Shown here one piece after another: positions 1 through 9,789 of a stretch of DNA of 64,000 bases. The notes beneath the pieces were generated by a model. It saw nothing but the letters and a program-made list of their open reading frames with translations. It did not search any database and was not told the DNA's origin. The DNA is from Bacillota bacterium (lineage in GTDB: Bacteria; Bacillota; SHA-98; UBA4971). Each line of letters starts with the position of its first letter. Position 1 is the stretch's first letter. Location of the stretch: positions 27,878 through 91,877 of the forward strand of contig JAAZLO010000045.1 of assembly GCA_012689375.1 (NCBI GenBank), in the 5' to 3' direction. Position numbers and translations under genes: made by a program.

Positions 1-76
1 AAAGCCGCTCCATTTCTTATAAGTCTCATTTGTATTATGTCCACCGGATTTTCTGTTAAGCATAGTGCTAAAAAGA

Positions 77-108
77 GAATCAGGCCCAGCAAAAGCTGAG
101 CCTGATTC
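77..108 (-). terminator. Rho-independent terminator downstream of clpX
   Basis: Inverted repeat gaatcaggcccagc-aaaa-gctgagcctgattc (14-bp arms, one wobble); on the minus strand it is followed by CTCTTTTT. Confidence 0.8.
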
Positions 109-133
109 ATAATGTTTCTGATATTTATATAGT

Positions 134-1396
134 TTATGCGGTTTCTTCCCGTTTCTTTGTTTTTCGCTCCTGGAGCACCATTGCTGGTTGTGCCCCATCA
201 TTTATTGTTTCCGGCGTTAGCATAACCTTCTTTACATCTTGCCTTGACGGTATATCATACATAATATCAAGCATAATCTTTTCCATAATGGAGCGGAGCC
301 CGCGTGCCCCGGTATTTAAGGCCATCGCTTTCCTGGCTACCGCCATCAACGCTTCATCAGGAATTTCCAGCTCAACATTATCAAGTTCAAACATTTTTTT
401 GTACTGCTTTGTCAGGGCATTTCTTGGCTCTGTAAGTATTCTTACAAGGGTATCTTCGCCAAGAGCATCTAAGACAACCACTACAGGAAGCCTTCCTATA
501 AACTCAGGGATAAGCCCAAATTTAAGTAGATCCTCAGGCATAATCCGCCGTAAAACATCTCCTATATTCATATCTACCTTGGGCCTTACTTCGGCGCCAA
601 ACCCCAGCACTGATTTACCGACCCGGCTGTTGATAATCTTTTCCAGACCATCAAAGGCCCCTCCACATATGAATAAGATGTTTGTAGTGTTAATCTGAAT
701 AAACTCCTGATGAGGATGTTTTCTCCCGCCTTGCGGCGGTACACTGGCCATAGTACCTTCAAGGATTTTTAAGAGTGCTTGTTGCACACCTTCCCCGGAA
801 ACATCCCGGGTTATTGAGGGGTTTTCTGATTTTCTAGCAATTTTATCCACCTCATCAATGTAGACAATACCCCTTTCAGCTTTTTCAATATCATAATCAG
901 CCGCTTGAATCAGCCTCAGGAGAATGTTTTCTACATCTTCACCGACATACCCAGCTTCAGTAAGGGATGTTGCATCTGAAATAGCAAAGGGCACATTTAA
1001 AATTCTAGCTAATGTCTGGGCAAGCAATGTTTTCCCGACCCCGGTCGGACCAAGGAGGAGAATATTACTCTTTTGGAGCTCCACATCATCCACCCGGGTA
1101 TTTGCCCCTATACGCTTGTAATGGTTATACACTGCGACAGCAAGAGTTTTCTTAGCCTCTTCCTGACCGATAACATATTGATCAAGGATCTCCTTAATCT
1201 CCCTGGGTTTCGGGATATTGCATAGTTCAATCTCGGCTTCCTCACCTAGCTCCTCTTCGATGATTTCGTTACATAATTCTATACATTCATCGCATATATA
1301 AACGCCTGGTCCTGCTATTAGTTTTTTGACTTGATCCTGGGTTTTACCACAAAATGAGCATTTGGGTTGACCCCTCTCATCGCCGAACCTGAACAT
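134..1396 (-). CDS. clpX: ATP-dependent Clp protease ATP-binding subunit ClpX
   Basis: 420 aa; N-terminal C4 zinc finger (CSFCGKTQ...CDECIELC), Walker A GPTGVGKT, ClpX-typical [21 protein letters not shown] and [10 protein letters not shown]. Confidence 0.98.
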   Translation of the reverse strand: MFRFGDERGQPKCSFCGKTQDQVKKLIAGPGVYICDECIELCNEIIEEELGEEAEIELCNIPKPREIKEILDQYVIGQEEAKKTLAVAVYNHYKRIGANTRVDDVELQKSNILLLGPTGVGKTLLAQTLARILNVPFAISDATSLTEAGYVGEDVENILLRLIQAADYDIEKAERGIVYIDEVDKIARKSENPSITRDVSGEGVQQALLKILEGTMASVPPQGGRKHPHQEFIQINTTNILFICGGAFDGLEKIINSRVGKSVLGFGAEVRPKVDMNIGDVLRRIMPEDLLKFGLIPEFIGRLPVVVVLDALGEDTLVRILTEPRNALTKQYKKMFELDNVELEIPDEALMAVARKAMALNTGARGLRSIMEKIMLDIMYDIPSRQDVKKVMLTPETINDGAQPAMVLQERKTKKREETA

Positions 1397-1407
1397 CCAA
1401 CCACCCC

Positions 1408-1992
1408 CTATTTCCTGGGATCAAATATTTCATCGATAATACCGTATTCCTTTGCTTCCGGAGCAGACATGAAAAAATTCCTATCAGTATCCCCAATTAT
1501 CTTTTTTATAGATTGACCGGAGTGTTTTGATAATATCTCCTGGGTTACCTCCCTCAACCGAACGATTTCCCTTGCTTGAATTTCAATATCGGTGGCTTGA
1601 CCCTGGGCTCCCCCCAGCGGTTGATGAATCATAACTCTGGAATATGGCAAGCCGAACCTTTTGCCCTTAGCTCCCGCAGCAAGCAATAATGCACCCATGC
1701 TGGCAGCCATCCCAATACAAGTGGTAGCTACATCAGGTTTGACGTATTGCATTGTATCGTAAATAGCAAGACCTGCAGTTACTACGCCCCCGGGGCTGTT
1801 AATGTAGAGGTTTACATCTTTTTCCGGGTCTTCTCCCTGCAGAAAAAGGAGTTGTGCAATTACCAGATTTGCCGTAGTATCATCTATTGGCCCCCCCAAA
1901 AAGATGATCCTGTCTTTAAGCAGCCTGGAATATATATCGTAAGCACGCTCTCCCCGACTTGTCTGTTCAACTACCATAGGAATAAGGTTCAC
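1408..1992 (-). CDS. clpP: ATP-dependent Clp protease proteolytic subunit ClpP
   Basis: 194 aa; [14 protein letters not shown] (Ser) and MIHQPLGG (His) motifs; adjacent to clpX. Confidence 0.98.
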   Translation of the reverse strand: MNLIPMVVEQTSRGERAYDIYSRLLKDRIIFLGGPIDDTTANLVIAQLLFLQGEDPEKDVNLYINSPGGVVTAGLAIYDTMQYVKPDVATTCIGMAASMGALLLAAGAKGKRFGLPYSRVMIHQPLGGAQGQATDIEIQAREIVRLREVTQEILSKHSGQSIKKIIGDTDRNFFMSAPEAKEYGIIDEIFDPRK

Positions 1993-2022
1993 GGATATCC
2001 ATCCTCCCTAACGCTTATTAGT

Positions 2023-3318
2023 CTACCCCCCTTGAGCAAACTCACCTAAGCGCTTTCTGGTTTTCTCTTTAATTATTGCATTTTCTATTTGCTTAATACG
2101 TCCTGATTGTATAAGTAGTTCCTTCATATCTTCAAATGAAGATTCCTTATAGTTTGCAATTATCCGGATTCTGTCATCAATTTCGTTGTCTGCAGCCTCG
2201 AGCCCTTCAGCCTTTGCAATGGCATCCAAGACCAGATCCGCCTTTACAACGGCATATGCATCATCCCGGTAATTATCCCGTAAGTCTTCCTTGTCAAATC
2301 CACATGATTCAAGGTATCCTTCCATGGTCAGACCCTGTTCAACAAGGGTAGATTCAAGGTTGTTCAATGTACCGTCTATTTGCCTCTCTACAAGTATTTC
2401 CGGGACATCGACCTCAGTCTCCTTACTAATTTCGTCTATTACCTTATTTATATACTCAATTTCAAGACGTTTTTTTATTGAGTCTTCGAGATTTTCCCGA
2501 ATTGCCTGCCTCATAGCATTTATATCCTGAAAATCCCCAAATGCTTTCGCGAATTCATCATTTACTTCAGGGAGCTCCTTTTTCCGGATACCATCAATCT
2601 TAATCTTAACTAGTACCTGCTTGCCTGCATATTCCTTTTGATGGAACCCTTCCGGGAGTGTTGCTTCAATCTCGGTTTCATCGTTTATTTTTAAGCCTGT
2701 TACACCCCTGCTGATACCAAGAAAATCGGCTTTATCGTCACCTGCTTCAACAAGAATAGAATCATCACCGATACCTAAATCAATAGTTTGGCCTTCAAAG
2801 GTAACATTGATTTTGGCCAAAACAAAATCATGATCAGCAACAGTATCATGATCAACCGGAACGAGAGTTGCTTGGTTTTCCCGGAAGATTTGAATTTGTT
2901 TATCTACATCTTCATCGCTAACTTCGGGCATCTCTTTTTCCACACGTATTTGCCTGTAATCCGGTAATTTAATTTCAGGCCTCACCAGCACCTTTGCAGT
3001 TAACTTAATAGGTTTGCCTTCCTCAGCCTCGGTGATCTTAAGATCGGGTTCATCCAAGGGATCAATCCCTGTTGCTTCTACTGCCTCAACATATACTTCC
3101 GGTATAAGATTTTTTAATGCATCCTCAATGAGAGTTTCTTTTCCTATACGCATTTCTAAAATTTGTTTTGGGACTTTTCCCTTTCTAAAACCGGGTACCC
3201 TGACTTGACGTGAGAACTTACTATAACTCTCATCCAAGAACCCCCGGAATCTACTTTCCCCAACTTCAATGGATAGATGAGCGAAACTGTTTTCCAGCTT
3301 CTCCACTGTTGCTTTCAC
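2023..3318 (-). CDS. tig: Trigger factor
   Basis: 431 aa; VPGFRKGKVPKQILE ribosome-binding signature, central PPIase-like region; tig-clpP-clpX order. Confidence 0.97.
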   Translation of the reverse strand: MKATVEKLENSFAHLSIEVGESRFRGFLDESYSKFSRQVRVPGFRKGKVPKQILEMRIGKETLIEDALKNLIPEVYVEAVEATGIDPLDEPDLKITEAEEGKPIKLTAKVLVRPEIKLPDYRQIRVEKEMPEVSDEDVDKQIQIFRENQATLVPVDHDTVADHDFVLAKINVTFEGQTIDLGIGDDSILVEAGDDKADFLGISRGVTGLKINDETEIEATLPEGFHQKEYAGKQVLVKIKIDGIRKKELPEVNDEFAKAFGDFQDINAMRQAIRENLEDSIKKRLEIEYINKVIDEISKETEVDVPEILVERQIDGTLNNLESTLVEQGLTMEGYLESCGFDKEDLRDNYRDDAYAVVKADLVLDAIAKAEGLEAADNEIDDRIRIIANYKESSFEDMKELLIQSGRIKQIENAIIKEKTRKRLGEFAQGG

Positions 3319-3424
3319 TTATGTCCACCCCACCGTCAAACTCTGAATGCTTGGTCCCCGATTACAGACGGGAAACAAGGACTTATTTATAATAACATAC
3401 AATTTGAAGAAATACATGAGCACC

Positions 3425-3469
3425 AAAAATAATGCCCCGGTAGGCAGCCATATTGGATCCGCCGAGGCA
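3425..3469 (-). terminator. Terminator-like hairpin in the putative tig leader
   Basis: Minus strand TGCCTCGG (3469-3462) pairs with CCGGGGCA (3440-3433), followed by TTATTTTT; lies between a predicted promoter (3493-3522) and tig. Confidence 0.45.
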
Positions 3470-3492
3470 ACGATCCTGACAATCTAAACCCA

Positions 3493-3522
3493 ATTATCTG
3501 ATAATAGTTTACCATGTGACAA
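3493..3522 (-). promoter_or_regulatory. Candidate sigma-A promoter for tig-clpP-clpX
   Basis: Minus strand TTGTCA, 18-nt spacer, GATAAT. Confidence 0.4.
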
Positions 3523-3661
3523 TCCTTTTTGTAAAGGCTCATGAATTGGGGAAATTCCGATAAATATATCGAATCTTCGGAGTGTCAGTCTTTGTATCCC
3601 TTGTACCGGCGATCCTTTTAAACTATCGGAAAAATAAGGCGAAATACCCGGCATTGACGCC

Positions 3662-3690
3662 TTGACGTGCCAAGACTTGTGTGCTATTCT
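3662..3690 (+). promoter_or_regulatory. Candidate sigma-A promoter for tRNA-His
   Basis: TTGACG, 17-nt spacer, TATTCT, about 65 bp upstream of the tRNA. Confidence 0.45.
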
Positions 3691-3754
3691 GTAAATACTC
3701 ACAGACTGGTTTCAATGATTCCGGGTAACAATTATAATAATTAATAATTTAAGT

Positions 3755-3831
3755 GGTAGGTGTAGCTCAACGGTGAGAGCGCTGGACTGTGGCTCCAGAG
3801 GTTGCGGGTTCAAATCCCGTCATCTACCCCA
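3755..3831 (+). tRNA. tRNA-His (GTG anticodon)
   Basis: ggtaggtg...catctacc acceptor stem with the extra G-1:C73 pair diagnostic of tRNA-His; anticodon arm CTGGA-CTGTGGC-TCCAG; T arm GCGGGTTCAAATCCCG(T); encoded CCA. Confidence 0.97.
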
Positions 3832-3883
3832 TTTTTTATCCTAATCGCTCCCACCTTTAAAGATTCTATTTTTTAATATGGGT

Positions 3884-5140
3884 TTATTCCTTCGATTGTG
3901 GAAGGATTTGGTTAAGGATTATCCCCAGAATAGCCGCAAGCCCCATCCCGCCTAATTGGGCATTTCCCCAAAGAGTAATCATTGCACCACCTATGCCTAC
4001 AACTAAAATCACGCTGGCGATAAAGAGATTCCTGGAATCCTTCAAATCAACGTGATTTTCTACCATGGTTCTCACACCTACAGCTGCAATGAGCCCAAAT
4101 AATACAATGGAAATACCTCCGATAACAGGATCGGGAATTGTTTGAATGGCTGCACCGAGCTTAGCTACGAATGCCAACAGGATCGCAATAACTGCAGCTA
4201 CTCTCATTACCTGGGGCTTCCACACCCTTGTCAAAGCCAAGACACCTGTGTTTTCAGAATATGTAGTATTCGCAGGACCGCCAATCAGCGCTGCAATTGA
4301 CGTGGCAATACCGTCCCCCAGGAGCGTCCTTGTTAAGCCAGGATCTTTTACAAAGTCGTCTTCCACTGTTGCACCTACGGCAAGTATATCTCCTACGTGC
4401 TCCACCATGGTTGCAATAGCTGCAGGAGCGATAATCCCGATAGCTGCCGCATCAAATACAGGAAGCGAAAACTCAGGTATTCCTATCCATGCTGCTTGTA
4501 CTATCGGAGCCGTATCTACATTCCCCGTTAATAAACAAATTATATAGCCGATGATAATCCCTGAAATTACAGGTAACAACCGAAAAAACCCTTTGACGTA
4601 GAGGTTAACAATTGCCACCGTAACCAGGACAACCAGTGCTATCGGCCAATTTTGACTTGCACTTTGAATTGCAGTGGGAGCCAAATTTAATCCTATTACC
4701 ATAATAACGGGTCCTGTGACTACCGGTGGAAGGATCCGTTTCATAAATTCAGGACCCAGAAAGTGGATTAAGATTCCAAAAACAACATAGATCAGTCCCG
4801 CTACAATAATTCCTCCCTGGGCTGCAGGGATTCCTTTACTTGTAACTACAAAAGCCACCGGCGCAATAAATGCAAAGGATGAGCCTAGAAATACCGGGAC
4901 TCTCCCTTTTGTAACAAAATGGAACCATAGGGTACCAATCCCTGCAGTGAATAAGGCTACACTGATATTAAAGCCGGTTAGGAGAGGAACGAGAACTGTA
5001 GCACCAAACATAGTAAACGCATGTTGTAATCCTAATAAAAGCATTTGATGCGTAGGTAAATCATCTCCGTGTCTTATCGGCCCCATAGATACTGTTTCCG
5101 TTGTTGAACGGGTTTTGTCCATTATTTTTCCTCCCTTCAT
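3884..5140 (-). CDS. uraA: Uracil/xanthine permease (NCS2 family, UraA-like)
   Basis: 418 aa, multi-TM; TYSENTGVLALTRVW and GPANTTYSENTG signature. Confidence 0.9.
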   Translation of the reverse strand: MKGGKIMDKTRSTTETVSMGPIRHGDDLPTHQMLLLGLQHAFTMFGATVLVPLLTGFNISVALFTAGIGTLWFHFVTKGRVPVFLGSSFAFIAPVAFVVTSKGIPAAQGGIIVAGLIYVVFGILIHFLGPEFMKRILPPVVTGPVIMVIGLNLAPTAIQSASQNWPIALVVLVTVAIVNLYVKGFFRLLPVISGIIIGYIICLLTGNVDTAPIVQAAWIGIPEFSLPVFDAAAIGIIAPAAIATMVEHVGDILAVGATVEDDFVKDPGLTRTLLGDGIATSIAALIGGPANTTYSENTGVLALTRVWKPQVMRVAAVIAILLAFVAKLGAAIQTIPDPVIGGISIVLFGLIAAVGVRTMVENHVDLKDSRNLFIASVILVVGIGGAMITLWGNAQLGGMGLAAILGIILNQILPQSKE

Positions 5141-5213
5141 TCCGAATTGCTATGCCACAAATTATTTAGAACACAATAGACGGATAAATATACCGGCCTT
5201 TATAATTCCGTCA

Positions 5214-6614
5214 TTACATGTGTATTGATTTTCCATGTACTGCCTCAGCCGCCTCTGCCAATGCTTCTGCAAGGGTGGGGTGAGCATGTATAGTATCTAC
5301 AAATTCCTCTACGGTCAATTGAGTGCGTACTGCCAATGTAGGTTCAGGAATGAGATCTGTCGCATTCGGCCCTACGATGTGTACCCCAAGTATTACATCA
5401 GTTTCCGCATCTGCAATGATCTTGACAAACCCATCAGTCTGTCCTATAGCTAAGGCTTTACCGCTGGCCCTGAATGGGAACTTACCTATTTTGACTTCAC
5501 GGCCTGATTCCTTAATTTGATTTTCATTTAACCCGACACCTGCAACCTCAGGCATAGTAAATATTGCGCTGGGCACAGCAGTATATGTCATACGCTTTTT
5601 ATCGCCTGCAATATTATGGGCAGCAACCATACCCTCGTAGGATGCGACATGTGCAAGCATAATGTTACCTACCACATCACCGATTCCATATACTCCGGGA
5701 ATGTTTGTTTCCATTTTATCATTTACCATAATCTCCCCGCGGTTGTTGGTTTCTATCCCCAGCTCCCTGATACCAATCCCTTCGGAATTTACCTGGCGTC
5801 CTACAGATAAAAGTGCTTTATCCGTAATGATTACTTCCCCTGTATCCAGGGAGGCCTTAGCCTTCCCGTCTGCTTCCGTGATCTTTTCAATTTTCACACC
5901 ACATTTAACATCAATACCATGGTTTTTTAAAGACGATTCGACCGCTGAAGAAACATCCGGATCCTCCATAGGAAGTACGGTAGGCATAATATCAACAACA
6001 GTAACTTCACTGCCAAGGCTTGCAAATATGAAAGCCAACTCACATCCTATAACACCGCCGCCGACAACAAGTAAGGTATCAGGTACATCTGAAAAGTCCA
6101 AGGCTTCATCACTGGTAATAATAGTATTTCCGTTATATCCGAACGTCGGAAACAACAAGGGTCTTGATCCTGTAGCAATTATTATGGATTCCGCTTTTAT
6201 TTCGGAGGTACCGTTCTTTGAATCCACCATAATCATTTCAGGTGAATGCAGCCTGCCTGTACCCTCCACGACGTCTACCTTTCCCCTTTTCAAAAGGTAG
6301 CCCACACCGGCCCTGAGACGGGATACTATTTTATTTTTTCTTGCAATCATTTTACTAAAATTAGCAGATACATCTTTTGCTTCCACACCAAATTCTGTAA
6401 GCCTTTGCGCCAGTGTAAACGCTTCAACACTTGCAATCAAGGCTTTTGTAGGAATACATCCCCTGTTAAGACATGTTCCTCCAAGCTGATCTTTTTCAAC
6501 AAGGCATACGTTTTGCCCTAATTGGGCTGCTCTGATAGCTGCAACATATCCTCCCGGTCCTGCGCCAAGCACAGCAACATCATATTTTGACACATTAACA
6601 CGCTCCCTTATCAA
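5214..6614 (-). CDS. lpdA: Dihydrolipoyl dehydrogenase
   Basis: 466 aa; GAGPGGYVAA, redox-active GGTCLNRGCIPTKAL, C-terminal HAHPTLAEAL. Confidence 0.95.
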   Translation of the reverse strand: MIRERVNVSKYDVAVLGAGPGGYVAAIRAAQLGQNVCLVEKDQLGGTCLNRGCIPTKALIASVEAFTLAQRLTEFGVEAKDVSANFSKMIARKNKIVSRLRAGVGYLLKRGKVDVVEGTGRLHSPEMIMVDSKNGTSEIKAESIIIATGSRPLLFPTFGYNGNTIITSDEALDFSDVPDTLLVVGGGVIGCELAFIFASLGSEVTVVDIMPTVLPMEDPDVSSAVESSLKNHGIDVKCGVKIEKITEADGKAKASLDTGEVIITDKALLSVGRQVNSEGIGIRELGIETNNRGEIMVNDKMETNIPGVYGIGDVVGNIMLAHVASYEGMVAAHNIAGDKKRMTYTAVPSAIFTMPEVAGVGLNENQIKESGREVKIGKFPFRASGKALAIGQTDGFVKIIADAETDVILGVHIVGPNATDLIPEPTLAVRTQLTVEEFVDTIHAHPTLAEALAEAAEAVHGKSIHM

Positions 6615-6664
6615 TTATGATTTGGCCCATACTGTTCCGAGGGAATCCTTTAATCCACTGCAAT

Positions 6665-7843
6665 CTAAAAGGGATCCCATACTTCGTAGCGGTAAATACG
6701 GGGAACACGCCCGCTTATACCACATAAAACATCATGGGCCACTGTTCCGATTTTTTCTGCAATCTCCTCCGCGGTTATTTCTTTGGTCCCTTGCTTACCT
6801 ATAATAATAGCCTCGTTCCCCATATGCACATCAGCATCGCCTACGCATACCATACATTCATCCATGCATACTCTCCCTACCACCGGGAATCTGTTTCCTT
6901 TGATGATCACTTCCCCACAATTGGAAAGGGCCCGCGGAAAACCATCTGCGTATCCAATGGGTAATGTTACAATAGTGGATTCCTTATGTGTAATATAAGT
7001 ACCACCATACCCTATAGGAGTGCCCGCAGGGCACCTTTTTACAAAGCCCACTTTCGTTCTGATAGATAAAGCAGGAACAATACCTATTTCAGCTTTAATT
7101 TGATCCGCTCTCTCTCCATACAAAGGAGTAAATCCGTACATAAAAATTCCGGGCCTCACAATATCTAACCTTGCCTCAGGAGTAGTTATCGCAGCCACAC
7201 TATTGGCTGCATGGTAATATTTCGCTTGAATGCCGTTACGCCTAAGAGCCTCTGTTGCATCATTAAACAGGGAAAGTTGTTTATACAAAAAAGTCTTATC
7301 CTCTTCTTCGGCAGTGGCTAAGTGTGTAAAAAGGCCTTCGATCTCAATATTTGGAAGCATAGCAATATGCTTAACGAAATTTACTGTTTGGTCCGGGTGA
7401 AGGCCTATGCGGCCCATGCCTGTATCTATCTTTATATGACACTTAGCCCTTTTTCCCTCCTTGACGGCTGCGTTGGATAAGGCTTCTGCAAATTCGTAAG
7501 TAGCTACTGTACATGAGAGGTTATAACGCAAGGCTGCCTGGGCCTGGGCGGGGAACAACTGTGCAACAACTAAAATCGGGGCAATAATCCCCGATTTTCT
7601 TAGGGCTATACCTTCCTCAATCAACGCAACCCCCAACCAGCTTGCTCCGTTATCCAATGCTGTACGTGCCACCGGTATCACACCATGGCCGTATGCATCA
7701 GCCTTTACAATACCTAAGATTTCGCAATCCGGTCCTGTCACCTTACGAATAGCCTGTATATTATGGGCTATACACGCAAGATTAATTTGGGCTACAGTGG
7801 GCCTATCCCGGCGTCCGTCCCACATGGTTTTCGCCCCTTTCAT
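6665..7843 (-). CDS. alr: Alanine racemase (start possibly 7825)
   Basis: PLP-binding VKADAYGHG, RVCMDECMV; internal ATG at 7825 has a better RBS (AAAGGGGCG). Confidence 0.95.
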   Translation of the reverse strand: MKGAKTMWDGRRDRPTVAQINLACIAHNIQAIRKVTGPDCEILGIVKADAYGHGVIPVARTALDNGASWLGVALIEEGIALRKSGIIAPILVVAQLFPAQAQAALRYNLSCTVATYEFAEALSNAAVKEGKRAKCHIKIDTGMGRIGLHPDQTVNFVKHIAMLPNIEIEGLFTHLATAEEEDKTFLYKQLSLFNDATEALRRNGIQAKYYHAANSVAAITTPEARLDIVRPGIFMYGFTPLYGERADQIKAEIGIVPALSIRTKVGFVKRCPAGTPIGYGGTYITHKESTIVTLPIGYADGFPRALSNCGEVIIKGNRFPVVGRVCMDECMVCVGDADVHMGNEAIIIGKQGTKEITAEEIAEKIGTVAHDVLCGISGRVPRIYRYEVWDPF

Positions 7844-9386
7844 GTACCAGGCTCTTTAGGGTTCCCGGCACATTTTCTAAGATATTTGAAGCGGTAACGC
7901 CCATTTTACCCAAAATTGAAGCTGCAGTATCACCGGCAAGTCCGTGGACATATACGCCGGATATGGCTGCTGCAAGAGGATCCATTCCCTGAGCTAGGAA
8001 CCCTGCAATAATTCCTGTGAGCACATCGCCGCTGCCTGCAGTTGCCATTCCTGAATTACCCGTCGGATTAATATAGGTTACCCCTGAAGGATCAGCAATT
8101 ATTGTCCGGGCACCTTTCAGAACAATAATTTTCCCAAATTGGGATGCCGTCTGACGTGCTACATCCAATCTATCCTCCTTAATTTCCTGTATGGAAAGGC
8201 CTGTCAGCCTTGCCATTTCGCCGGGATGGGGCGTAAGAATAATCGGAGCCCTCGCTCCTCTGAGGCCGGCGGTATCTTGGGCAAGGGCATTTATCCCGTC
8301 AGCATCTACAACTGTAGGGACGGAAGTCATCATTATTATGTTTCTTACAAGTTGGGCAGTTTCACTATGAGTGGATAAACCCGGCCCAACGGCTAAGGCA
8401 GAAGCATCACGACTGATTCCGTCTAAAAGGGATTGGGCCTGCAGGCTTATACTCCCGGATTCAGTCTCCGGAAGTCCCCTGATCATAACTTCGGTGAGCT
8501 TCGAATTCATGATACCGTGTAACCCAATGGGAACACCGAGAGTGACAATGCCTGCACCTGATTTTAGGGCGGCTGTGCTTGCAAGAACGGCTGCGCCTGC
8601 CATATTAGGCGAACCGGCAATAACAAAGACCTTCCCGAACGTTCCCTTGTGAGAATCTTCATAGCGCGGAGGGATCCGTTGCCTTATAATATCAGCTGTA
8701 GAAAGGTTTAATTTAAGGTTATTGTCAGTTAAAAGAAATCTCGGAAGACCAATATCTGCAATTGTCAATTCACCGACGTAATCTGCACCTGGGTAAAGAA
8801 ACAGGCCTGCTTTAGGAAGTCCGAAAGTTATTGTATGAGTTGCCCTAACACATTTTAGACCTACTTTACCGGTTGATGAATCTAACCCTGAAGGAACATC
8901 TACCGCAACGACAGGCCGCCCCGATTTGTTAATTATATCAATAATCCGGCTGGTATAACCATCGATATCTCCCCTGAATCCCGTTCCGAATACGGCATCT
9001 ACTGTCAAATCCGACATGGATACTGCTATTTTAGCAGTTGGCAATCCGTCTGCCCGCAATTCCTCCACTTCTATTCCCATGCCTGTAAGAATATCCAGAT
9101 TAACCCGGGCATCCCCTTGGACTTCCCCTGCATCACAAAGAAGGAAAGTCTTTACCCTTACCTGGGCATTCACGAGGTGCCTGGCAATAACGAATCCATC
9201 TCCCCCATTATTCCCTTTCCCCGCAAATATACATACACGGGGATTCTTTATATCGGAAAGGAGTTTCTTTATGGTGTCAGCCACAGCTTTTCCTGCATTC
9301 TCCATCAGAATAATGCCAGGAATACCTATAACTTCAATGGCACTCCTATCTATTTTTCGCATCTCTTCACCGGTGACTATCTTCAA
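7803..9386 (-). CDS. nnr: Bifunctional NAD(P)H-hydrate epimerase / ADP-dependent dehydratase
   Basis: YjeF_N GKGNNGGDGFV...DVPSGLD plus YjeF_C TPHPGEMARL and GSGDVLTGIIAG. TTG start at 9386 preceded by GGAGG is preferred over the longer ORF (9413). Confidence 0.93.
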   Translation of the reverse strand: MKIVTGEEMRKIDRSAIEVIGIPGIILMENAGKAVADTIKKLLSDIKNPRVCIFAGKGNNGGDGFVIARHLVNAQVRVKTFLLCDAGEVQGDARVNLDILTGMGIEVEELRADGLPTAKIAVSMSDLTVDAVFGTGFRGDIDGYTSRIIDIINKSGRPVVAVDVPSGLDSSTGKVGLKCVRATHTITFGLPKAGLFLYPGADYVGELTIADIGLPRFLLTDNNLKLNLSTADIIRQRIPPRYEDSHKGTFGKVFVIAGSPNMAGAAVLASTAALKSGAGIVTLGVPIGLHGIMNSKLTEVMIRGLPETESGSISLQAQSLLDGISRDASALAVGPGLSTHSETAQLVRNIIMMTSVPTVVDADGINALAQDTAGLRGARAPIILTPHPGEMARLTGLSIQEIKEDRLDVARQTASQFGKIIVLKGARTIIADPSGVTYINPTGNSGMATAGSGDVLTGIIAGFLAQGMDPLAAAISGVYVHGLAGDTAASILGKMGVTASNILENVPGTLKSLVHERGENHVGRTPG

Positions 9387-9789
9387 CGTTTTTACCTCCG
9401 ATAGCGACTGCAAAGGCTATGGCTAAAGCCTCAGTATGAGACATTGTTATAAGCATCGTTCCTATACCTCGGGCCTGGGCAAGTTCTTTGGCACGACCGT
9501 GCAAACACACAAAGGGCTTCCCGGAGGGTTCATTCATAATTTCAATTTCGTTCCACCCAATCCCGGATATACCCTGCCCCAGTGCCTTTGATACAGCTTC
9601 CTTTGCTGCAAATCTTCCCGCTAGTTTTTCGTAATGCCCTCCTTTGGCAGCCTCAAGTTCAATATCAGTAAATACCCGCCCACGGAGCCTCTCGCCTTTA
9701 CGCTCCATCAATTCACGGATTCTACTAACTTCAATAATGTCCACTCCGATACCGATTAAGTTTGCTTTTAATTCACCTTGGTAAAACAC
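9367..9789 (-). CDS. acpS: Holo-[acyl-carrier-protein] synthase
   Basis: 140 aa; GIGVDIIEVSRI, RFAAKEAVSKALG. Confidence 0.95.
   Translation of the reverse strand: MFYQGELKANLIGIGVDIIEVSRIRELMERKGERLRGRVFTDIELEAAKGGHYEKLAGRFAAKEAVSKALGQGISGIGWNEIEIMNEPSGKPFVCLHGRAKELAQARGIGTMLITMSHTEALAIAFAVAIGGKNVEDSHR

Noticed and set aside
1-63. Possible start of another minus-strand gene at the left edge
   Set aside because: Only about 20 codons are visible and two frames are open; no product can be supported.
3484-3702. 72-aa minus-strand ORF upstream of tig
   Set aside because: Overlaps the predicted tig promoter and the tRNA promoter; no family resemblance. The region is better explained as regulatory.
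5662-6300. 212-aa plus-strand ORF opposite lpdA
   Set aside because: Entirely antisense to a confidently identified gene; Ser/Pro/Ile-rich composition typical of a shadow frame, no recognisable motif.
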